From Adiantum capillus-veneris (taxonomy: Eukaryota > Streptophyta > Polypodiopsida > Polypodiales > Pteridaceae): a stretch of 64,000 nt of DNA. How positions within the stretch are numbered: the stretch's first letter is position 1; the number at the start of each line of letters is the position of its first letter. The notes under the pieces are model-generated. The model saw nothing but the letters and a program-made list of their open reading frames with translations. It was not told the DNA's origin and did not search any database. The position numbers were made by a program, and so were the translations under genes. Shown here in pieces: positions 24,560-35,520 of the stretch. The stretch is taken from the NCBI GenBank assembly GCA_014529385.2, contig CM043960.1:36370781-36434780 (forward strand), read 5' to 3'.

Positions 24560-25320
24560 AATCAGACTATGATGCACTTATAGAAAATGACACATGGACA
24601 TTATGTGATTTGCCTCCTGGCAAAAAGGCCATTGGTACATAGTGGGTTTACAAGTTGAAATGCAAGCCAAATGGTGAGATTGATCACTATAAGGCTCGCC
24701 TTGTTGCAAAGGGTTATGCACAGCAAAAAGGCATAGATTATGAAGAGACTTTTGCTCCCACTTGTCGTAAGACTACTGTGCATTTTCTATGTGCATTGGC
24801 AGCTCATTTTGGTTGGGATGTACATCAGTCAGACATTGTTACTTTTCTTGAATGGTGACATATTTGAGGTAGTTTATGTAACACAACCTCGTGGTTTTGT
24901 CAAGAAAGAACAAGAGGATAAAGTGTGCAGATGTAAGAAAGCTTTGTATGGGTTGAAGCAATCTCCTCGTGCTTGGTATGAGAAGGTTGACACTCATTTG
25001 GTCAAAGGAGGCTTTCGTAATAGTCCAACAGAAAGCACATTGTATGTAAAGCTTGAGGGTGATGTACTTCTCATTGTGGTTCTTTATGTAGATGATTTGC
25101 TGATCGCTGGACCAAATGAGAGACATATTTCTTAATTTAAGGCTGATTTGAATGCTACTTTCAAGATGAAAGATTTGGGTTGTTGCATCATTACTTGGGT
25201 ATACAATTTAAGTAGTGTGATGGTGGTATTGCCTTGTGTCAGAAAAGTTACATAGAGACATTGCTATGTAAATTTGGACTTGAGGATTGCAAACCTATTG
25301 CTACTCCCATGGAAATAGGT
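24560..25320 (+). pseudogene. Copia reverse transcriptase
   Basis: 24655-24858 has [19 protein letters not shown] and ETFAPTCR, and after a frameshift 24860-25135 has [34 protein letters not shown] and the catalytic LYVDDLLIAG (YVDD kept). Continued homology to about 25320 is broken by stops at 25133 and 25213. Confidence 0.92.
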
Positions 25321-25329
25321 TTAAAATTG

Positions 25330-25685
25330 AGTCTTCATGATGCTGGTGATCCTGCAGATGTCACTCTTTACCAAACTGTTGTTGGATGACTCATTTATAT
25401 ATGCAACACAAGACCGGATATTCAGTTTGCAGTCTCAAAGGTCAGGAGATTTATGCAGCCCAGGGTCTAAGCATTTGCAGGCTGTCAAGAGAATGTTGCG
25501 CTACTTGAGTGGCACTTTACATCTTGGATTGTTATATTCCAAGGGGGATCGTTGTCACAACACTTACATGGTTTTTAGGACTCAAATTGAGCTGGTTAAC
25601 CAGGTTTGACACACGAGGGTCTACAAGTGGTTTTTGTTTCATGCTTGGCAGCTCATGCATATCATGGTTGAGCAAGAAGCAACCT
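25330..25685 (+). pseudogene. Copia RNase H, 5' part
   Basis: Decayed blocks resembling 'YL.GT...GL.Y' and STSGFCFMLGSSCISWLSKKQP (in parts, 25618-25685) match the copia RNase H region. The frame stops exactly where the nested LTR begins and resumes at 31358. Confidence 0.8.
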
Positions 25686-26235
25686 TGTAAAAGGCTACAG
25701 TGTCACTTTCACAGGACACACAGTTAGTACAGTTGGTCTATGCTAGTTCACACTGGACGGACTCTCTGGGCTGGGCAATGACACGTGGCAGCAGAGATAC
25801 GGACTGGTCTAGTGGACATCGTGGCCAGGTCACCACATGGCTGACATTTATGAGCCGTGGGTGACTCTTTATGGTGGTACATGTGAGTAGTAGTTGTTGG
25901 GTCAGGATCATCATCTTCTTCACATCTGATCTGGACGTAGTCGTCTAGAGTGAGTCTATACACAGAGCACATCTTCACCATCCCGGCACATCTGAGCCTC
26001 GACACCCCCATTGTACCTGTGAGTCCCGGGCTGGAGCTGAGTGTGCTGCCACGCCAGATTTTGTATCAGTTCTTTGAGATAGTCGAGTCATATGTTCTGG
26101 TCTGTTGTTGTGTCTTTGTGAGCTCAGTTGATGTCTATTGTTTCCTTTCTTTTCAGTCTGTTTGAGTGAGATTGTCACACACATTGCACTGAGGACCACC
26201 CACTGTAGAGAGCACGACACATTATCTGCGCTACA
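25686..26235 (+). repeat. 5' LTR of gag-only element
   Basis: Matches 30820-31352 from 'tgtcactttcacaggacac' onward. About 15 bases (tgtaaaaggctacag) at its start are not in the 3' copy, so the left border is approximate. A candidate primer site 'tggcgatcacgatggga' at about 26250-26266 follows; which tRNA it fits is not clear. Confidence 0.85.
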
Positions 26236-26668
26236 AGTGCTCTCATTTTGGCGATCACGATGGGACCTCAACTGAAATCTCACTTTGTGAGGTACAAATC
26301 TTGAAGCTAGTTGGGTCTATCTAGCTTCACCCACCTTGCCTAGCTTCGCCTACCTTGCCTTGCACTGTTCTCCTCTCACCTGTCAGTCCAACTGGTCTAG
26401 TCCTCCCTCGCCCTAGTCATCTCTCGCCCTGGTCCAACCAGTTCTCATCCCTAGTCTAGTTCTCCTTGACCCTGGTCTAGTCCTCCTCGTCCCTGATCCA
26501 GTCACTTGTCTGGTCTAATAGAGTCTAGACCAGTCTTCAACCAGTTCAAGGTTTTCTTGCCCAAAGCTTGGTTGGATTGGTGGTCACTGCATGACACATA
26601 CAAGGCGGTCACTCGAACATCAAAGCGCACTACTGAGCCCTCTGAAGTACTATAACAGAAGATGACCT

Positions 26669-27523
26669 TTGGTACCTAGTAGAAGTCCATCAACCTCATC
26701 ACCCATACCTCCACATACATCACCCATTCCTTCATCAGGTTCCACATCTTCCAGATCACCTTCTCCAATAAATCTCTCTCCTATTCTACTACAACATGCT
26801 ATTGAGCAACACGCTCAGCAAGGGGCCATGGAGGCTTTGGCAAGTGTTTTGGCCAAGGTGAACATCAAGTTCCCCACCTTCAAAGGACTCTCTTTAGAAG
26901 ATGCTGACGACCATGCAAGGAGGTTTGTATCTCTCTGTAGGGGTCGTGGTCTTAATAGAGAGGATGCTTATTTGGTACTCTTTCCATCTACCTTGGATGG
27001 CTTAGCAGACAAATGGTACAGCCAGTTTGCAGAAAACCATTTTTCAACTTGGGCAGCCTTAAGACAACAGTTCTGTGCAGCATTTAGGCCAGGTGACTAC
27101 CAAGAGAAGATTTTGGATGAGTTGGCCAACATGGTGCTCCAGCCAGAGGAGACTTTTGCAGAGCTTATGACTAAAACCAAGTCTTTGGTTGCCAAGCTTC
27201 CTCAACAGCCAGGGGAATTTATGGTTAAGAAGTGGGTGGAGAAGGCTCTTCCCAAAACTTCTCAGCAAAAACTCCGAGAGTGTCTTCGACCTGACGCCAC
27301 TCTGGAGGAGTTTGTCGTGGCTGCTACTAGGATAGAGGGAGCTAGGAAGCTGTTCACCAACTCTCCTCAGGTAGAGACCCCCTCAGTATTTTTGGAAAGT
27401 CCTTCTGATCCTTTAACTTCTTTACGTAGGGAACTGGAAGCCCTAAAAATACAACGAGCTCTTCAAGAGGAGACGTCCTTCTCTCTTAGACAAGAGAAGC
27501 CTCCACATCACAAGGCATTGTAA
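26669..27523 (+). CDS. Gag capsid protein of non-autonomous element (284 codons)
   Basis: An intact frame, the longest in the left half of the window. Residues 1-40 are Pro/Ser-rich. Residues 60-190 hold the Ty3 Gag capsid domain: VNIKFPTFKGLSLEDADDHARRF in parts, LDGLADKWYSQF (family pattern L-x-G-x-A-x-x-W) and WAALRQQFCAAF. The rest is helical and Glu-rich. A stop at 27521-27523 precedes a continuing nucleocapsid frame at 27575, so the original Gag was longer. An open capsid frame in an element without polymerase suggests selection on, or recent origin of, Gag function. It would form the particle and bind element RNA. Confidence 0.85.
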   Translation: MVPSRSPSTSSPIPPHTSPIPSSGSTSSRSPSPINLSPILLQHAIEQHAQQGAMEALASVLAKVNIKFPTFKGLSLEDADDHARRFVSLCRGRGLNREDAYLVLFPSTLDGLADKWYSQFAENHFSTWAALRQQFCAAFRPGDYQEKILDELANMVLQPEETFAELMTKTKSLVAKLPQQPGEFMVKKWVEKALPKTSQQKLRECLRPDATLEEFVVAATRIEGARKLFTNSPQVETPSVFLESPSDPLTSLRRELEALKIQRALQEETSFSLRQEKPPHHKAL

Positions 27524-27574
27524 TAGATCAAGTGTGAGCTAGAAGAGCTCAAGTCTCAACAGGAGACTAAGTCT

Positions 27575-28070
27575 ATGGTTTGGTGTAGCTCATGTCGCTC
27601 TCCAGGGCACCCTCCACAGGAATGCCCCCTTCGGGTTTACTGCCACTTTTGTGAGAAGTCTGGACGTGAGGACAAGGACTGTTACTACCTCAAGGGATTG
27701 CGACAAATACAACAAAGTCTTGGTCCTACTCTACAACAAGGGCCAACACCTGCATCCAACATGGTTTCTCCCTCTGGCCATCCACATATGCCACCTTTGC
27801 TGAAAGCCCCTCCTATGGTATGCCAAGTACTTTTCCGTCTCAGAGCTTTTATCATACCCATGCTCCCTCGTCACCTCAAAACTTCTATGCCTCCACCTCG
27901 CCCTTCAACTCGCCCGTTGAATCGGCCCATTTTGTGTTACAGATGCAGGGAATATGGTCATTACCAAAGCAAATGCCCTCTGCCGGAAGGGTCCCCTCCC
28001 TGCTGTCACTGATCCGAAAGGAACGATCGCTACAGTAAGGATTGCCCGAAAATTCGTGCATCCATGGCTT
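27575..28070 (+). pseudogene. Nucleocapsid with a run of zinc knuckles
   Basis: Frame 27575-28012 carries CSSCRSPGHPPQEC, CHFCEKSGREDKDC (His position replaced by Glu) and CYRCREYGHYQSKC, then a fourth box starting CCH at 28003 that is cut by a stop and continues as RYSKDC. Four tandem-type boxes separated by Pro-rich linkers is more than the usual one or two of Ty3 Gag. It would bind RNA. Confidence 0.75.
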
Positions 28071-28291
28071 CGAACCCAAGTCAAAGCCAGAATGAGTTTG
28101 CCTTTCCCAAGGTCAATTTGATAGCAGTTAGCACCGTTTCTCAGTCACCCCATTCTACCCACGTGGTTACCCCTCAAAATAAGCCGCCACAGTTGGTAGA
28201 GGAGCCATTGGACGTCCTCACCCGGGCCTAGAGAGCCACTCTCGGTCTTAGCATTCGAGCAAGTTCAACTCCCCCACACATTCTCACACCA

Positions 28292-29074
28292 GTGGATACC
28301 CTGCCTTCTGCTGTTAACAAGCCATCTCCCAGTGCCATGAAGGAATCCAAATCTTTGCTCTCCGATATTGATGAAGCTTTTTTGGAAGTAGTTTCGGATC
28401 TACAAAAGATCAAGGTACCAGAGAAACCACTGGTAGAACAAGAAAAGCTTACAGTAGAGACAGTCTTGAAGAACACTTTCCAACAAGTGTCCCTCTATGA
28501 CATGCTGCGACTAGATGTGAATTTTTGAAGTGACACCCTTACTGTTATTCAGTCACTTTACACCGAAGTAAGTCATAGTGGCAGGCACCTCCCAGTGCGA
28601 CCATCAGAGTTCTATATGATATCCAATCCCGTTGCTCCACTCAATGATTATAGAAGCCCTCGCCTGACAGTGTCCGTGCTGGGTCGGAAATTCTCAGGAG
28701 TGATAGTGGATGGTGGATCTGGCATCAACCTGATGCCTGAGTTCACTATGATAGCTCTAGGTCTATAGCCTACTCGCCCTGCTCCCTTTACAGTTACATT
28801 GGCCGACCAGCGGACAGTCTACCCAGTGGGCATAGTGGACAAAGTGCCTCAACAGGTACAAGACTTTACTTTTAACTTGGATTTTGTGGTGGTTCGTCTT
28901 CCCCAGGTTGAGGGCGGATTTCCCCTGCTCATTGGAAGACCATGGCTACGACACAGTAAAGCACTCCATGATTGGGGAAACGACGCAATGTGGATATGTA
29001 CTTCTAGCTCCCCGATGCAACACATTCTCTTAGAAGGAGGTATGGATCCCGTGGTGCAGCAAGTTTCTTTGTAG
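28292..29074 (+). pseudogene. Retropepsin-like protease of gag-only element
   Basis: 28292-28528 is a Glu/Val-rich linker. From about 28600 the frame reads LGRKFSGVIVDGGSGINLMPE (in parts; D-G-G-S active site with the standard G-x-N-x-M follow-on), then after a stop at 28767 frame 28799-29074 with FVVVRLPQ and PLLIGRPWLRHSKALHDW, the retropepsin end motif. It is a single recognisable protease with one or two stops. Confidence 0.78.
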
Positions 29075-29134
29075 ATGAAAACCACCCCTAAACATGAATA
29101 GCCTACTCCACCTGACGGGTCAGATGAGGATCTA

Positions 29135-29640
29135 TTGGAGTGGTTGAATGCTACCAAATCTATGCCTTGTTATGGAGTCTCTATTCACTCTTTGCATGAA
29201 GGCACACCCTCTTCCAATGTTTCCACATTAACTAAACCTAATGAGCCACCTGAGCCAGCTCAAAGGTTGCAGGTCACAGAGAATACTCCTGATGCGCCCT
29301 TGGTGGAAAGCTTTGAATTTGGTGACCCTATGAAGAATCATAGAAGCGGAAAGAAATCCCCTCTACAGGAGTTCACCCCCCTTCAAACATCAGCCTCAGT
29401 GGTGTCTGCTTCTCCGACCAGAACAAAGCTCTCCTCTGGGTCTAGCGAACTCCCTTCACACAGCACGTCCTGCTGGATGAATTCCCTGCTCATGATAGTT
29501 GTCTTTCTCATGGCACCTCCTCATGCTCTCCATCAACTGCCGCGCTCTGTAGTATCTCATTTTTCAGCCAGTGGGCCAAGGAATTTGTCTGTAATGGAAC
29601 ACGAACTCTCCCGTCATATTTTGCATTGGAGTTTGATAAT
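29135..29640 (+). other. Frame after protease, no recognised domain
   Basis: An open frame (29135-29782) of Ser/Pro/Thr-rich composition, where RT would start in an autonomous element. No RT motif is visible. Its last third is the C-rich tract read as protein and should not be taken as coding. Confidence 0.4.
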
Positions 29641-30158
29641 TGCTATCTGCCACCCCCTCACACTCTCTCGCCCCCATCTACCCCCTATCCCTTACACCCT
29701 ACCCTTCCCCCCACACCCCCTTGTCCCCCTACCCTTTTTCCCCTCGCCCCTAGTCCCCATGCCCACTCACCCTCGCCCCTAGTCCCTTGCCCTCGCCCCT
29801 CACACCCCCTACCCACCCCTCGCCCCTACCCACCCCCTCCCTTGCCCTTGCCCTTGCCCTTGCCCCTACCCACTTTCCCCTCGCCCTACCCACCCCTCCC
29901 TTGCCCTCGCCCCTAACCAGCTCCCCCTCCCTTCCCCTCGCCCCTAACCAGCCCCCCCTCGCCCCTACCCACCCCCTTCCACCACTCGCCCCTATCTAGA
30001 CCCCCTCACCCCTACCCTTTCCTCTCTCGCCACTACCCACCCCCTCCCTTCCCCTCGCCCCTACCCACCCCCTTCCACCACTCGCCCCTATCTAGACCCC
30101 CTCGCCCCTACCCTTTCCCCTCTCGCCCCTATCTAGTTCCCCCCCCCCCCCCCCCCCC
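29641..30158 (+). repeat. C-rich minisatellite ('cccctcgcccctaccca' type)
   Basis: About 0.5 kb of almost pure pyrimidine on the plus strand built from 'ccctcgcccctaccca(cccc)' units of variable length, with larger repeats such as 'ccttccaccactcgcccctatctagaccccc' in parts at 29970-30005 and 30070-30105, ending in a C20 run (30139-30158). The minus strand is a long G-run series able to form G-quadruplexes. It occupies the place of pol. Confidence 0.92.
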
Positions 30159-30819
30159 AACTCACCCTCACTCCCAACTTGTCTGCATGAAATATTTGAT
30201 TTGGGTAAGTTGGAGATGGTCAACAAACAAAAGGGGAGAGCAACTTTTTTGTAATCCGATCAGAGCAGAGACTTTTGGCTGTTTCCTTGTGGCTTTCAAG
30301 CATTCACTTGGTTGCCATTTTGTTGGCTGTTAATGCTTTTCGTTCTGTCATCACGATGGAGCTTCACCTTATTTGCTGTGTTGCTGTAAATGCTTTTTGT
30401 TCTGTCATCACGATGGAGCTTCACCTTATTTGTGGAGTTACTCGAGATTATGATCATCCCTCTTTTCGAGACGAGTGCAAGATCCATATGCAAGTATGGA
30501 CCAGGTCATTTTCCTCTCACTATGGTTAGGGACGATAAAGATGTGTTGGATCCAAATTGAGCATATCTCTTTGCAGTGGAGCCTCATCCTGTTTTGCTAA
30601 TTGGGATTCTTCGACTATGCAATCATATTGGGTTCCTGCCTATTCAAAGGCTTAAGGCATTTGCAAGCAGTGCAGTGTTTTTAACTCCACTTTTTGAGGC
30701 ATGTAAGGTCATGGTTGGGCCTAGCACCTAATTCACGAAAGATATACGGATGTAGTACTAGTGGTTTTTTTTTCACAGTTTTTTCAGTATTCCTCTCACC
30801 GGGACGATGAGCGGTCTTG
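30159..30819 (+). other. 3' untranslated region of gag-only element
   Basis: It contains a 65-base direct duplication (about 30322-30386 and 30387-30447, 'gttctgtcatcacgatggag' core) and A/T-rich sequence. The polypurine tract before the LTR is weak (gggacgatgagcgg, 30801-30814). Confidence 0.55.
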
Positions 30820-31352
30820 TGTCACTTTCACAGGACACACAATTAGTACAGTTGGTCTAGGCTGGTTCACACTGGACAGACTCTCTGGGCTGGGCAATGA
30901 CACGTGGCAGCAGAGATACGGACTGGTCTAGTGGACACGTGGCCAGGTCACCACATGGCTGACATTTATGAGCCGTGGGTGACTCTTTATGGTGGTACAT
31001 GTGAGTAGTAGTTGTTGGGTCAGGATCATCATCTTCTTCACATCTGATCTGGACGTAGTCGTCTGGAGTGAGTCTATACACAGAGCACATCTTCACCATC
31101 CCGGCACATCTGAGCCTCGACACCCCCATTGTACCTGTGAGTCCCGGGCTGGAGCTGAGTGTGCTGCCACGCCAGATTTTGTATCAGTTCTTTGAGATAG
31201 TCGAGTCATATGTTCTGGTCTGTTGTTGTGTCTTTGTGAGCTCAGTTGATGTCTATTGTTTCCTTTCTTTTCAGTCTGTTTGAGTGAGATTGTCACACAC
31301 ATTGCACTGAGGACCACCCACTGTAGAGAGCACGACACATTATCCACGCTCA
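30820..31352 (+). repeat. 3' LTR of gag-only element
   Basis: Near-identical to 25701-26235. Differences include ctagtt/ctggtt, acatcgtgg/acacgtgg and ctagag/ctggag in short context. It ends ...ACGCTCA before the host copia sequence. Confidence 0.88.
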
Positions 31353-31722
31353 AACCAACTGTGGCAAGTTCCACTTGTTGTGAGGCTGAGTACAGGGCAA
31401 TCTTCACAACTACGGTTGAGTGTGTATGGCTCAGACGCCTTATGAGACTGATTTGGGTGCTGGACAAGACACTGCCAATACTATCTACACTGACAGCCAG
31501 AGGGCATTGGCAGTTGCAAGGAACCCAATTTTTCATGCTCGTACAAAGCACATTGAGGTGCATTACCACTATGTCAGGGAGAGCCTCTCAGCAGGAGAGA
31601 TCGACTTGGCTTATGTGCCAACACAAGAAAAACTTGCGGATTTTTTTGCAAAGGCATTGTCTCGTGAGAAGTTAGAAGCTTTTCGCAAATCTCTGGGCTT
31701 ACTCCCCTTTGTGGACTGATCA
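31353..31722 (+). pseudogene. Copia RNase H, 3' part
   Basis: Resumes the copia frame with TVASSTCEAEYRA, then in another frame 31420-31719 has IYTDSQRALAVARNPIFHARTKHIEVHYHY (in parts) and YVPTQEKLADFFAKAL, the hallmark end of copia RNase H. One frameshift near 31410. Confidence 0.92.
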
Positions 31723-31784
31723 TGTCTTCACAGGGCATGGCACTTCCCTCTACTAGGTGCCAGTTCTCGTTCACCGCATCACTC

Positions 31785-31796
31785 CCAGGGGGGATT
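31785..31796 (+). other. Polypurine tract of copia element
   Basis: ccaggggggatt directly precedes the 3' LTR start TGTGACC. This is the usual plus-strand primer position. Confidence 0.75.
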
Positions 31797-32041
31797 TGTG
31801 ACCATATACATGTGGCAGTGATGTGTGTGAACACACTTAGGACCGCCGGGGCATTTTTTCTCTTACTAGGAGGCTTCCCCCCCCCCCCGGGTGCATTGTA
31901 TATACGCCCATCACTCTAGGGCTATCTAATCTTTCCATTGCACAATAAGATATACACTCTCTGTTGTGTGCCTTGAGCTTCCGTTGTTTTCTCCAAGCTG
32001 TGTGTGTTTTCTTGCATCCCTAATTCCAACATATACTGCAC
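31797..32041 (+). repeat. 3' LTR of copia element
   Basis: Direct repeat of 21234-21461 with about 8% visible change and a C-run insertion at about 31870-31880. Confidence 0.88.
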
Positions 32042-32960
32042 AAAATTACTATGGATTCCTTTTGGAAGATATGCCCTCACCAAGTACTCTTGCTATTGTA
32101 GATGGTTGTTGTCCCAGAATCTTGATGTATGATTTGCTCAAGAGCATAAAATGCATCACAGAGAAGGTAAAAATATGTCTTATGAAGGGTATTGTTGTTT
32201 TTACGAGGGTAGCTCCAATGTTCATTCTGGAGTGTTTACCTTGAGATTAAGGCCTCTCTTTATGCCCAATGGCTTGCAGATCATCTCTCAGGTAGGGGAT
32301 CCCTTTTCTTGATAGATTCTCCTTGGGGTCCTCTCACTTTCCTTAATTTATGTGTCGATAATAACCTCAGATCAAGAAGCATATTGTGGGATTGGGCCTC
32401 TTCTTTACCCTTGTTGCAAGGGCTCATTGGAGGGGACTTTAATATGGTTTGCAATCCTCTGATACTATGTCTTTTGCTTCAATTATTTCTTCGTCAAAAA
32501 GGGATATTTAGGATCACTTTGTTATCTCAGCTGGTCTTGTGGATGCCGCACAGTCTATTGGGCACCCTACTAAGCTTGGGTTTATATTTCACTCGTTACC
32601 TCACTTATCGTCTTGGTCTCGGCTTGATAGATTTTATTTTCTACAGTCTTAGTGGTTGCCTCGTGCTGCTACTATGCAAACTACTTTGTCTAATCATTTT
32701 TCTTTGCTCCTAACTTTGTCTGATGCTGGTTTTAGTATGGATGGAGTTGGTTATGCCAGGCCCCTAATGATCAACAATACCTTGTTTCATCATCCCAATT
32801 TTTAATATGAAGTGGTTTCTTTAGTTGAGAAAATCAAGGCAGACCATACCCTTACTCCTAATGATGCTTGGAATCACGTACATATTGGAATGCAACAATG
32901 TAATAAATCTATGGGTAAAGTTATCGCTAATAAGGATAAGCAAGAAGTCAAGGTTTACTT
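32042..32960 (+). pseudogene. LINE endonuclease region
   Basis: Decayed APE-type endonuclease: LIGGDFNMV at about 32410-32445 (GDFN active-site block) and SRLDRFYF at about 32612-32635 (S-R-x-D-R/H-F/I block). The frame changes several times. It would nick target DNA. Confidence 0.8.
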
Positions 32961-33059
32961 GTGATACTATTGAGGCTCTCTTGCATTAGACTGTGCAACG
33001 TTTGACTTATCAAAATTTGGCAAGCTTAATTGATGCAAGGCAAGTCTGTCCACTTTTGA

Positions 33060-34214
33060 TATTAAAATGGCTAAAAGAGCCATATTTTTATGTAGGCAAA
33101 AGGAGCTTCGAGATACTTTGGGGACTTTGAAAGCTTTTAATGCCAGCCTCATACAAAATCATGCGAGGGAATGTATATCCTTGCTTTGTACAAAAAATGG
33201 GGAGATTATTAATACTCCAATAGAGATTATGCAAGAATGTGTATGTTATTATGAAAATTTATTAAATCCTTCTAGGGAATGATACAAGGCTATTGATCTC
33301 ATGTTGGATGTTGGGGAATATGTGTGGATCCTATCATCATTGAAAGACTTGATCGATCATTTGACAAGCAAGAATTGCATTAAGCTTTGTCAAAACTTCC
33401 TAATGACAAGACTTGTGGCATATGCGAGCTTTCAAATGAGTTTGTACTGGCTTACTGGGAACATCTCAAGGATCTAGTTAAAGAGTTGCTTAATAATATT
33501 TGGATGGATCATTACATGCATCCCAATCTTAAACAAGAAACTATAAAATTTATACCTAAACAACTGTTTCTCTCTTCTTTGAATCACTAAAGGCCAATAG
33601 AAATGATGGGTATTCTTTATAGAATACTTGCAAAGGCTATTGCTTTGAGACTCACCCCTGTTCTTAGTAAGCATGTTCACAAGGCACAATCTGGCTTCAT
33701 AGAAGGAAGATCTATATACGATAAAATTCTTACAATAATGCTTGGCATGATAGTAGCCAGGAAGAAAAAACAAAGGCTTGCCTTGCTTCAGTTGCATTTT
33801 GCAAAGGCTTTTGATTCTTTGCAATGGGACTTTGTAGTGTTAGTCATGTTGAAGCTTGGCTTTGGTCTTAGTCCTTTTGGGGAATAGTAAGTGTCTGCTC
33901 CTCTCAAAATATGCAGACCTGTAAGGCAGGGTTGTCCACTCAGTCCCCTTCCCTTTGCTATTGCCACCCATCCCCTCTTTCGCTTTCTGGAATTGCTAGC
34001 CAGATTGGGAAAATTGAACGGTCTTACTATTGCTCAACATCATTTGGTTGCTCTTGGATTTGCTGACGATACATCTACCTTTGTCCAAGTTGATAATGTG
34101 AATATTAGCAAATGTATGTTCTATGTTTTGATATTTGCTCTTACAACTCGTTTGTCTCTTAATCTAGATAAGTGTCAACTTGTAAATATCTCAGTTGATA
34201 ACTTTGACCCCTGA
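33060..34214 (+). pseudogene. LINE reverse transcriptase
   Basis: 33603-33887: ILAKAIALRLTPVLSKHVHKAQSGFIEGRSIYD in parts (family Q-x-GF-x-x-GR-x-I-x-D), then FDSLQWDFV (catalytic Asp). 33891-34214: RQGCPLSPLPFAIA and LGFADDTSTF (F-A-D-D catalytic pair). A stop at about 33888 divides them. Confidence 0.93.
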
Positions 34215-35520
34215 TTTGAAGAGGTAAAAGAATCCCTCAGGGTGTTGTCTTTAGACATCTTGTCTACCCTATGGGGGTTGATGTATCTCATGAACACTTA
34301 CTGAATGGGTCCACACTCGAGTCCTTGACAAGATTGCCTATTGGCATTCCAATGAATGCCCCCTACATGTAAGGTTAAAGCTAGTGCAATCAATTTTGCA
34401 TCCTTATATCATGTATGATCTTCCCCTTTTGTCTTGGTTGCACGCGACAATCAATCAGTTTCATTCTTTTATTTAAAAATTCTGTTGGGGTTCTTCCCAT
34501 TTTGCTTGTTAGCTTGGCAATATATTCAATCTCCCATGAATCAAGGCGAGCTGGGAGTCCTTGATCAATCTAAACATGTGGAGGCTAGAAGGGTTGATAT
34601 CATTTAGGACGTTCTTGAGATTGCCATTGTTTACTTTTATGGTCAATGGCACCTATATGTATGGGATAAGCTATTTACTGCCGCTACGATTAAGTCTGGT
34701 TGTGATATTATTGGTTTGTTTGTTGTTGGCTCTTGGAAAGTTGCACTATCTAAACTTGAATGGAAAGGTAGGTAGAGGTCCAGGTAACTCCTTGAGCCTT
34801 GGAAAATGTATTTTGGAGCTATGTCTTTAAAACACCCCCAAGTTTGGTTATTGGCAAGCAAGCCCTTTCCCTTTTAAAAAAGGGGACATTCTTGCTTGGG
34901 AAAAGTTGGGGGTGTGTCTCTTGGATATACAATTCCCATGTAATTTGAATGCTGAGGATAGACTTCGCGATTGGTCACTTCCTACCTTTGAAGCAAACTA
35001 GTGGCTTCTGTTTACCAAAAAAATTTATCTTGCTTTGCTTCCTAATGCTGTTATACATGTTAAGTGAATGGTGGACTACTGCCAAACTTGCTGGTACTTG
35101 GTCTCTTCAATGCTGTTTTAGACACACAGTGATTTTGTGGAGGGTTTTGACTAGGGGAATGCCTCTTGGAGAATTGTTGTAGAGGAAAATTATCATGGAT
35201 GGCCGATGCCAACAATGTCATAAACTTGAGTCTACTAAACACCTCTTCTAGTCCTATCCTGTAGAACATTATTGGTAGAAATGTTTGCACAATTGCTATA
35301 GGAATGCATGGCAAGTCATGCTTACAAAATTTAATGTTACTTTTGGTACTTTTTCGCATCCTGATGCAGGTTTGACTTTATGCATTCTTTTGGTGAGAAT
35401 ATGGATGCTATTCATTCGGTTAGCTCATAACTCTGCAGTTTTTGATACTTCTACCTTTAGTAGCTATTGTCTCCCTTGGTCTCGCCTCTTGATCAAGATC
35501 AGGAAGATCTTATAGCTATA
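34215..35520 (+). pseudogene. LINE C-terminal region with zinc-binding domain
   Basis: Decayed sequence with WGGSSHFACxLAW-like and CQQCHKLESTKHLF (35205-35250) blocks, the zinc-binding domain typical of plant LINE ORF2 ends. The reading frame ends about 35515. Confidence 0.7.

Larger units (their letters stand above)
25686..31352 (+). mobile_element. Non-autonomous LTR element (gag-protease only) nested in copia RNase H
   Basis: Direct repeats of about 530-550 bp (25686-26235; 30820-31352) enclose gag, zinc knuckles and a protease-like segment but no RT, RNase H or integrase. The host frame reads ...KKQP before it and TVASSTCEAEYRA after it, the uninterrupted copia consensus, so the insertion point is precise. 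Flanks AACCT and AACCA are a 5-bp target duplication with one mismatch. The LTRs differ at only about 1-2% by eye, so it is young. It fits the terminal-repeat-with-Gag class of non-autonomous Ty3 elements and would depend on another element for copying. Confidence 0.9.
21234..32041 (+). mobile_element. Ty1/copia retrotransposon, itself interrupted
   Basis: LTRs of about 230-245 bp (21234-21461 and 31797-32041), a tRNA-iMet-type primer site, and gag-protease-integrase-RT-RNase H in copia order. Removing the nested element 25686-31352 leaves about 5.1 kb, a usual copia length. The LTRs differ at roughly 8% by eye and the frames carry many breaks, so it is older than its own insert. Flanks AATAA and TATAC do not form a clear target duplication. 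Confidence 0.92.

Noticed and set aside
25748-26011. Minus-strand frame repeated almost exactly at 30857-31129
   Set aside because: Looks like a conserved protein pair, but both are the antisense of the two LTRs of the gag-only element; the likeness comes from recent duplication as LTRs.
29626-29999. Pro-rich, extensin-like frames
   Set aside because: They are the C-rich minisatellite read in frame; the repeat does not keep a triplet period and all frames are open because of base composition.
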